10,088 bases of DNA from Christensenella sp. UBA1252 (lineage in GTDB: Bacteria > Bacillota > Clostridia > Christensenellales > CAG-1252), in the NCBI GenBank assembly GCA_002308575.1, contig DBVY01000010.1, positions 1 to 10,088 of the forward strand, written 5' to 3'. Below are positions 5,538 through 10,088 of the stretch, one piece after another. The stretch's first letter is position 1. Each line of letters starts with the position of its first letter. Under the pieces are notes generated by a model. That model made no database searches. It saw only the letters and a list, made by a program, of their open reading frames with translations, and had not been told where the DNA came from. The translations under genes were made by a program, and so were the position numbers.

Positions 5538-6242
5538 ATGGAACAACTTCGGTGTGAAAACCTAACGCTCGGTTACGAGAACGGCGCGATCCTTAAAAAT
5601 TTGTCTTTTTCGGTCAAAGAGGGTGATTATCTTGCGATCGTCGGCGAGAACGGATCGGGCAAATCCACGTTGATGAAGACGGTGCTGGGGCTGATGAAGC
5701 CCCTCGCCGGCAAGATCGAGAGAGGGGAAGGACTGAATCGCTGGGACATCGGCTATCTGCCCCAACAAACGATCGTACAGCGCGATTTTCCGGCTTCGGT
5801 TTGGGAAGTCGTTTTGTCGGGCACTTTGTCCGGCGAAAAATTTCATCCCTTTTACACGAGATCGGATCGCAAAACGGCGTCGGAAAACATCGAAAAGATG
5901 GGGCTTGAAGCATTGAAGAATCGTTCCTATCGCGAATTGTCGGGTGGTCAGCAACAGCGCGTCCTTTTAGCGCGCGCGCTTTGCGCCACCCGTAAAATCA
6001 TTTTGCTGGACGAGCCCGTAACGGGGCTGGATCCCAAGGTCACCTTGGAAATGTACGAATTGATCCAATCGCTGAACAAGGAGGGCGTTACGATCATTAT
6101 GATCTCCCACGACGTAACCGCCGCCGTTCGTTACGCGAATAAGATCCTGCATATCGGCGGTCACGTTTTCTTCGGCAGCGTTAAGGAGTATCTCGCGAGC
6201 GCGGAAGGAAAACTGTTTACGGCGAAGGAGGCGAGAAAATGA
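5538..6242 (+). CDS. znuC: Zinc ABC transporter ATP-binding protein
   Basis: The 234-residue ATPase of the metal-import ABC class has all the catalytic motifs: Walker A GENGSGKST (36-44), Q-loop GYLPQQ (72-77), signature LSGGQQQR (134-141), Walker B IILLDEP (154-160) with catalytic Glu159, D-loop GLD (163-165) and switch His191 in SHD. It powers zinc import through ZnuB at the cytoplasmic face of the membrane. The length fits the single-domain ZnuC/AdcC/YcdI type. The AAGGAG ribosome site (5528-5533) abuts the znuA stop codon. Its own stop overlaps the znuB start by four bases (ATGA at 6239-6242), implying coupled synthesis of the ATPase and permease. Specificity for zinc rather than manganese rests on ZnuA and the Fur-family neighbour. 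Confidence 0.95.
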   Translation: MEQLRCENLTLGYENGAILKNLSFSVKEGDYLAIVGENGSGKSTLMKTVLGLMKPLAGKIERGEGLNRWDIGYLPQQTIVQRDFPASVWEVVLSGTLSGEKFHPFYTRSDRKTASENIEKMGLEALKNRSYRELSGGQQQRVLLARALCATRKIILLDEPVTGLDPKVTLEMYELIQSLNKEGVTIIMISHDVTAAVRYANKILHIGGHVFFGSVKEYLASAEGKLFTAKEARK

Positions 6243-7093
6243 CGGACGCATTTTTGAAACTCGGTCAGTATCTTGCCTTTCCCTTCGTGCAGTACGCGTT
6301 GATCGTCGGCGTGTTGATCGCGCTTTGTTCTTCGCTCCTCGGCGTAACGCTCGTTTTAAAGCGCTTCTCCTTTATCGGCGACGGACTTTCCCACGTTGCG
6401 TTCGGCGCGATGTCCGTGGCGGCGGTCGTCGGATTGACGAACGAAATGTTTATCGTGATGCCCGTAACGATCGTCTGCGCGGTTTTGCTCCTTCGCACGG
6501 GGCAACACGCGAAGATGAAAGGGGACGCGTCCGTCGCGTTGATTTCCGTTTTCGCGCTCGCGTTCGGTTATCTTTTGATGAACCTGTTCCCGACTTCGTC
6601 CAACGTGTCCGCCGACGTGTGCGGCACGCTGTTCGGTTCGACGTCCGTTTTGACGCTGACCGCGGCGGAAGTATGGGTTTCGGTCGGTTTATCCGTCGTT
6701 ACGGTGACTGTCTTCGCCGTCTTCTATAACCGCATCTTCGCCGTTACGTTCGACGAGAACTTTGCGAAAGCGACCGGCATTCGAACCGAACTTTATAACC
6801 TGATCATCGCGGTCGTGATCGCGGTTGTCATCGTGCTCGCGATGAACCTCGTCGGCTCTCTTTTGATCTCCGCTTTGATCATTTTCCCCGCGCTCTCGGC
6901 GATGCGCGTCTTCAAAAGTTTTCTGTCGGTAACGATTTGCTCGGCGATCTTGTCCGTCGGAACGGCGCTTCTCGGCTTGCTCGCTTCGATTATGTTCGGA
7001 ACGCCCGTCGGCCCCACGATCGTCGTCGCCCAGGCGGCGCTGTTTTTGATCTTTTGGATCGTCGGATTGGTCCACGGAGGTGTAAAACAATGA
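6239..7093 (+). CDS. znuB: Zinc ABC transporter permease
   Basis: The 284-residue integral membrane protein belongs to the ABC-3 metal permease family. It has about eight hydrophobic segments, starting near residue 17 and ending near 278. Family features are the early FSFIGDGLSHVAFG (43-56), the cytoplasmic FDENFAKATGI segment (171-181), which probably contacts the ATPase, and GSLLISALIIFPALSA (206-221). It forms the membrane channel for zinc received from ZnuA. An AAGGAGG site (6225-6231) lies seven bases before ATG. The start overlaps znuC and the stop overlaps the next gene (ATGA, 7090-7093), so the transporter genes are tightly coupled to a lipoprotein of unknown role. Confidence 0.95.
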   Translation: MTDAFLKLGQYLAFPFVQYALIVGVLIALCSSLLGVTLVLKRFSFIGDGLSHVAFGAMSVAAVVGLTNEMFIVMPVTIVCAVLLLRTGQHAKMKGDASVALISVFALAFGYLLMNLFPTSSNVSADVCGTLFGSTSVLTLTAAEVWVSVGLSVVTVTVFAVFYNRIFAVTFDENFAKATGIRTELYNLIIAVVIAVVIVLAMNLVGSLLISALIIFPALSAMRVFKSFLSVTICSAILSVGTALLGLLASIMFGTPVGPTIVVAQAALFLIFWIVGLVHGGVKQ

Positions 7094-7623
7094 AAAAATT
7101 CGTTGCGATCCTTCTTTTGATCCTTTTGCTTTCTTGCGCCTGTATCGGCGGGTGTTCGCAAAACAACAGCTACGTTTTGACCGAAAAGACCTTTTTCCTC
7201 GTGATGACCAATATGCAGTACTATCCCGAGCAGTATATCGGAAAGGATATCGAGTACGATTGTTTTACCTATGCATTGATCGACGTCGCAGACGGAACGG
7301 AATATATGTGCGGTGTGCGCCAATGCTCGGCGGGCTTCGGCTGTAAATGCGGCAAAGATACGGTCATCGGCTATATCCTGTCTTACGACGGCGAGATCCC
7401 CGCGCCGCGAAACCAAGGCGATAATTCGAACGATAAAACTTGGGTGCACTTGAAAGGAACGATTCCGTCCGCGGAAAAGACCGAGATCAAGATCTACGCG
7501 GCGGATGCAACGGGCGCGATCGATACGAGCACGATCGAAACGGTCGTCTTCCTGCGCTTTACCGTCAGCGAGCTCACGGTGATCGAAGATTATTCGAAAT
7601 TGGCGCATTACGTCGAGAAGTAG
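7090..7623 (+). CDS. Cys-rich lipoprotein of the zinc operon, function unknown
   Basis: The start is the ATG overlapping the znuB stop, with GGAGG at 7076-7080. The 177-residue product has a signal peptide (MKKFVAILLLILLLSCACIGGC) with lipobox IGGC, so Cys22 would be lipidated and the protein would sit outside the cell. The mature part has a Cys-rich core MCGVRQCSAGFGCKCGKD (73-90; Cys74, 79, 85, 87), plus Cys58. A TWVHLKGTI strand (117-125) comes next, and the protein ends in a beta-rich region. The order 'YPEQYIGKDIEY ... Cys cluster ... WVHLKG' is reminiscent of the YcgQ/TIGR03943 (DUF1980) C-terminal domain, but I cannot confirm this. Given the context it may bind or shuttle zinc next to ZnuA. 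No enzymatic motif is visible. Confidence 0.85.
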   Translation: MKKFVAILLLILLLSCACIGGCSQNNSYVLTEKTFFLVMTNMQYYPEQYIGKDIEYDCFTYALIDVADGTEYMCGVRQCSAGFGCKCGKDTVIGYILSYDGEIPAPRNQGDNSNDKTWVHLKGTIPSAEKTEIKIYAADATGAIDTSTIETVVFLRFTVSELTVIEDYSKLAHYVEK

Positions 7624-7631
7624 GAGAGAGT

Positions 7632-7880
7632 ATGGAAGAAGAAAGAGCGGAAGTGAAAGAAGAGGAATTGCAAGCGCAGGCGGAGCCGGCGGGGGAAGAG
7701 ATCGAAGGACCATTGACCGAGGCGCAAATCCGTCAGGCGGAAAAAGAAAGGAGAAAGAATATTTTATTCTTTTCGTTTATCGGATTTATGATTCTCGTTT
7801 TGATCGCGGGGATCATCGGGCTCATTTGTATAACTTGCGGCCCCGTTGCGACGGGTTGTACGTGTGGAAAATGTTCGTAA
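7632..7880 (+). CDS. Small single-pass membrane protein with Cys-rich C-terminal tail
   Basis: The 82-residue product starts at the ATG at 7632, five bases after a GGAG site that overlaps the previous stop. The N-terminal half is strongly acidic (residues 1-30), then basic (RQAEKERRKN, 34-43), followed by one transmembrane helix (about 44-66). The last residues, ICITCGPVATGCTCGKCS, carry Cys66, 69, 76, 78 and 81. The basic residues before the helix predict the N-terminus inside and the Cys tail outside. The C-x-C-x2-C ending resembles small metal-binding clusters, but it has no match I recognise. The neighbouring genes suggest a role with the zinc transporter or the Cys-rich lipoprotein. Confidence 0.8.
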   Translation: MEEERAEVKEEELQAQAEPAGEEIEGPLTEAQIRQAEKERRKNILFFSFIGFMILVLIAGIIGLICITCGPVATGCTCGKCS

Positions 7881-7892
7881 AAGGAGAAAAGT

Positions 7893-8543
7893 ATGGCTAA
7901 AAAGAATGCGTCTAAGGGAACGATGAAAAAGGATTACATCGAGAGAAGATTGCAGGAAGAGAAGAAAAAGAAGTTCGATGCGTTTTGGAAGAAACTCCGC
8001 TTTTTGAGTTTGCTTTCTTTGCTGTTCGCGGGCGCGCTTTTGCTTTTTATGCTCGTAAACTGGGCGGCGGTCTATAACACGAACAGCGGCATCGAAGTAA
8101 AGATCAGCGGCTTCAACTGCGTCGCGTCCGGGCTTTCCGGCAACTATTCGGGCACGGGTTCCGCGTTCGGCGATATGGCGGTGCCTTTCAATTATTACGC
8201 GGCGGCCTACGTAAAAAAGCTGGCGCTCGTAACCGTGGCGGCGATGTTTGTTTCGATCGTGCGCATTTTGATCGAGATCTTCGCTACCGTTTCCAATAAG
8301 CAGGGCGCTTTCAACGTTTTAGGGATTGCGGTCGGAACGGCGCAAACCGCGCTCTTTATCGTTTGTTACGTCGTCGCGCTTTCGATGAAGGATGCAGAGA
8401 TCCTTTCGGGGTATTGCGGCGGTAATCCCGATTGCTCGATCGTTTCCACGGCAATACTGCCCGCCGTGTTCGCGTTTCTCTCCCTCGCGGCGCCGATCCT
8501 CGGTTTACTTTTGTCCGAAAGAGCGAAAAAGATCCTCGCGTAA
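7893..8543 (+). CDS. Four-helix membrane protein, unknown function, last gene of the zinc operon
   Basis: The 216-residue protein has a highly charged, probably helical cytoplasmic N-terminus (1-36, rich in Lys/Glu/Arg) and four predicted membrane helices at about 37-59, 108-131, 139-163 and 183-207. A large first outer loop (60-107, Gly/Ser/Asn-rich, with Cys76) and a smaller second one (SGYCGGNPDCSIVS, Cys175 and Cys181, possibly a disulphide) face outwards. The C-terminus is basic. The AAGGAG site (7881-7886) lies six bases before ATG and twelve after the previous gene. I do not recognise the family. The four-helix topology with a large first loop is shared by many unrelated proteins and gives no function. 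It is co-transcribed with the zinc genes by position. Confidence 0.8.
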   Translation: MAKKNASKGTMKKDYIERRLQEEKKKKFDAFWKKLRFLSLLSLLFAGALLLFMLVNWAAVYNTNSGIEVKISGFNCVASGLSGNYSGTGSAFGDMAVPFNYYAAAYVKKLALVTVAAMFVSIVRILIEIFATVSNKQGAFNVLGIAVGTAQTALFIVCYVVALSMKDAEILSGYCGGNPDCSIVSTAILPAVFAFLSLAAPILGLLLSERAKKILA

Positions 8544-8621
8544 AAAGGGCGACCTAACGCGCGCTTTCTTTTCTCTCGCGTATTCGCATCCGGAGAGGAA
8601 GCGCGTGCAATCGGCGAAACG

Positions 8622-8666
8622 AAAGCTTCGAGAGCTTTTTTCAGACGGAATTTCCGCCTTTTTTTT
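8622..8666 (+). terminator. Tandem rho-independent terminators ending the zinc operon
   Basis: The first stem, AAAGCT (8622-8627)/AGCTTT (8633-8638), ends in a six-T run to 8641. A second, weaker stem, CGGA (8646-8649)/TCCG (8653-8656), is followed by eight T (8659-8666). Upstream, CGCGCTT (8560-8566) and AAGCGCG (8599-8605) could form a further long hairpin. Together they separate the operon from the next promoter at 8679. Confidence 0.75.
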
Positions 8667-8678
8667 AAAAAGTCACCC

Positions 8679-8707
8679 TTGAAATCAACGGATAAAGGTG
8701 TTATAAT
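8679..8707 (+). promoter_or_regulatory. Promoter of the DUF2804 gene
   Basis: TTGAAA (8679-8684) and TATAAT (8702-8707) are separated by 17 bases. The ribosome site AAGGAG (8726-8731) lies six bases before ATG 8738. The gene is therefore expressed independently of the zinc operon. No copy of the 9-5-9 dyad is present here. Confidence 0.85.
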
Positions 8708-8737
8708 AACGATATATCCCAATAAAAGGAGAAAACT

Positions 8738-9886
8738 ATGGGCGAATACAGTAAATACATATCGGAAAAACGCAGAGCGGTACCCACCCCGAAAAGCATG
8801 GTGAATCCGGACGGAACTTGTGTGTTCGGAACGTTCGACAAAGAGTTCGAGGAAATGGATCTTGTAAAACTCAAGGGACCTACCGCGCTTCCCAATTGCT
8901 TTAACAAACTGAAACTCACTCTGTGGGAGGCGACCGAAGTGCATCTGAAAAACGGCGTACTTCTCGCGGTCGTTTGCGATATGGGTATTTTCGGAAAGAC
9001 GATGAATGTCTTTTATGATAAGCGCACGAAAAAAGTCTATTGCTGGGACACGAACCTTCCTTCGAAGAAGACGGTCATCGCGCCGAACCTTATAAACGGC
9101 TCCGTCGCGGAAGCGCATACCGACGTCAGCTTTGTGAAGTACGTAAACGATTTCCAAGACGGGAAATGCGTGCTTTCCGGTTCGCATAAGGGCAAATGCC
9201 TGATCACCGAGGGCAGGGAAGATAAGACCGCCGTCGAAGCGATCAAAGAGAATTATTCCGAAGCCACGATCGACTATGAATTTACGTTGACGAGGCTTTC
9301 CGATCCCTGCGTCGTCAGCATTCCGTTCGACGAGAAGCGTCCGCGCCCCCTTTACAGCCAAAAGGATTTCTTTAAGGCGGAAGGCAGGCTCGTGATCAAC
9401 GGCGAAGAATTGATCTCGGACGATGAAACCGTTGCGGTGGTGGACGATCACAGAGGTTATTATCCCCGCCACGCCCATTACGATTGGGTCACGACAATGG
9501 GTAAATGCGAGATCGACGGCAAGAAGAAATTCCTCGCTTTCAACCTTACGCGCAACCAATCCATCAACCAGGACGATTACAACGAAAACATTTTGTGGTT
9601 CGAAGGAAAATCCAGCTTGCTCCCGCCCGTCACCTTTACGAGGACGCCCGAAACCAAAGATTTCAGGAACTATGCGGAATGGAGAGTCAAGGACGAGCAC
9701 GACATGGTCAACCTGACCTTTAAGGTCTACGGGTTGAACCCGATGATCCTGCACGCGGGCGTCGTTAACATCGATTATTACATCACGTTCGGCGAGCTCG
9801 AAGGCTATGTCCGCGACGAGGACGGCGTCAAGTACGACCTGACCGGAATGCTCGGTATGGGCGAAGATAAGACGCTTTTGCTGTAA
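8738..9886 (+). CDS. DUF2804-family protein
   Basis: The 382-residue soluble protein has no signal peptide or membrane helix. The most diagnostic stretch is VDDHRGYYPRHAHYDW (235-250), followed by FLAFNLTRNQ (265-274), ENILWFEGK (283-291) and a late EGYVRDEDGVKYDL segment. These match the conserved Asp-x-x-Gly-Tyr-x-Pro-Arg...Trp and Asn-Leu-Thr...Glu-Asn...Trp patterns of DUF2804, a family of unknown activity with a predicted lipocalin-like beta fold. The surrounding sequence is rich in beta-strand patterns and aromatic residues. It is a single-gene unit with its own promoter and a strong terminator at 9908-9937. No catalytic role can be assigned. A link to the preceding zinc operon is not supported. 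Confidence 0.8.
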   Translation: MGEYSKYISEKRRAVPTPKSMVNPDGTCVFGTFDKEFEEMDLVKLKGPTALPNCFNKLKLTLWEATEVHLKNGVLLAVVCDMGIFGKTMNVFYDKRTKKVYCWDTNLPSKKTVIAPNLINGSVAEAHTDVSFVKYVNDFQDGKCVLSGSHKGKCLITEGREDKTAVEAIKENYSEATIDYEFTLTRLSDPCVVSIPFDEKRPRPLYSQKDFFKAEGRLVINGEELISDDETVAVVDDHRGYYPRHAHYDWVTTMGKCEIDGKKKFLAFNLTRNQSINQDDYNENILWFEGKSSLLPPVTFTRTPETKDFRNYAEWRVKDEHDMVNLTFKVYGLNPMILHAGVVNIDYYITFGELEGYVRDEDGVKYDLTGMLGMGEDKTLLL

Positions 9887-9907
9887 GCCTCTTCGGAAGA
9901 GAAAAAG

Positions 9908-9937
9908 AAAACAGGTTGCCGCGGCAACCTGTTTTTT
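9908..9937. terminator. Bidirectional rho-independent terminator
   Basis: A perfect 13-bp inverted repeat (9908-9920 and 9923-9935, core CAGGTTGCC/GGCAACCTG, palindromic GCCGCGGC centre) ends in six T at 9932-9937. On the minus strand it is followed by a T-rich tract (complement of 9901-9911). It serves the DUF2804 gene and the convergent gene from the right. Confidence 0.92.
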
Positions 9938-10088
9938 ATTTGTTTTTATTTCGTTTTGCTTTTTTCGCTTTGTGAAGTTCGATCGCGTCCTCAAACATCG
10001 TTTTGAGTTCGGCGATGGATTTTTGGATATCGTAAGCGACGTCCATTTCCTTATAGCGAACGGCTTCCGCTTTGCGTTCTTCGTCATT
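9936..10088 (-). CDS. C-terminal fragment of an unidentified Lys-rich protein, 5'-truncated by the window edge
   Basis: On the minus strand, one frame is open from the window edge to a TAA at 9936-9938, giving 50 residues. It begins NDEERKAEAVRYKEMDVAYD and ends HKAKKAKRNKNK. It is charged and helical in character (heptad-like IQKSIAELKTMFEDAIEL, 21-38) and has a very basic tail. The stop lies immediately beside the bidirectional terminator, as expected for a gene end, and codon use matches the neighbours. The N-terminal part is outside the window, so the product cannot be named. The coiled-coil-like helix and basic tail could suit a regulator, a nucleic-acid-binding protein or the cytoplasmic end of a membrane protein. 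Confidence 0.7.
   Translation of the reverse strand, partial: NDEERKAEAVRYKEMDVAYDIQKSIAELKTMFEDAIELHKAKKAKRNKNK

Noticed and set aside
6793..7713. 306-codon minus-strand frame antisense to znuB and the lipoprotein gene
   Set aside because: Low-complexity Arg/Asp-rich product covering two well-supported genes; a codon-bias shadow.
8366..10087. 573-codon open frame on the minus strand
   Set aside because: It is antisense to the DUF2804 gene and part of the four-helix gene, crosses two terminators and a promoter, and encodes an Arg/Phe/Asp-rich chain with no domain. The real minus-strand gene end at 9936-10088 is in another frame.

Overview
The window looks like chromosomal DNA of a Gram-positive, Clostridia-type bacterium (Bacillota), probably an uncultured gut-type lineage. 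The reasons are strong AAGGAG/GGAGG ribosome binding sites, near-perfect sigma-A promoters with 17-bp spacers, lipoprotein-type ZnuA, a uridine-kinase relative of the Clostridia 'nucleoside kinase' type, and a moderate-GC codon style that is uniform along the window. I see no mobile element, tRNA, rRNA or CRISPR array. The taxonomic call is an inference from protein style only.

Layout. Positions 1-771 (+) hold the C-terminal part of a COG0523/CobW-type GTPase (metallochaperone family), whose start lies outside the window. A bidirectional terminator separates it from the convergent pair deoC-dtd (1933-840, -), which has its own consensus promoter and a 4-bp overlap. Diverging from deoC is a short-form uridine kinase/phosphoribulokinase-family nucleoside kinase (2084-3010, +), followed by its own terminator. 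A small bacterial PH-domain membrane protein (3637-3224, -) faces it and has its own promoter and terminator.

The core of the window is a probable eight-gene zinc operon (3737-8666, +), driven by one consensus promoter. The order is a Fur-family regulator (Zur candidate), a 92-residue membrane protein with an HHDCSGEDCPIC motif, znuA, znuC, znuB, a Cys-rich lipoprotein, an 82-residue single-pass protein with a Cys-rich tail, and a four-helix membrane protein. Gaps range from -4 to +49 bases and I see no internal terminator. A perfect 9-5-9 inverted repeat sits just downstream of the -10 box and is the best candidate for the Zur operator. The 49-base gap before znuA can form a hairpin that hides the znuA Shine-Dalgarno; its 5' arm starts right after the stop codon of the small upstream gene, which suggests translational coupling.

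How the genes fit together: the regulator would shut the operon when zinc is plentiful. ZnuA captures zinc outside the membrane, and ZnuB/ZnuC import it. Four unassigned envelope proteins flank the transporter genes. Three of them carry Cys/His clusters predicted to face outwards, so the operon may encode an extended extracytoplasmic metal-capture or metal-sensing set. This last point is inference.

After tandem terminators comes a separately promoted DUF2804-family gene (8738-9886, +). A bidirectional terminator follows, and then the C-terminal 50 residues of an unidentified Lys-rich protein entering from the right on the minus strand.
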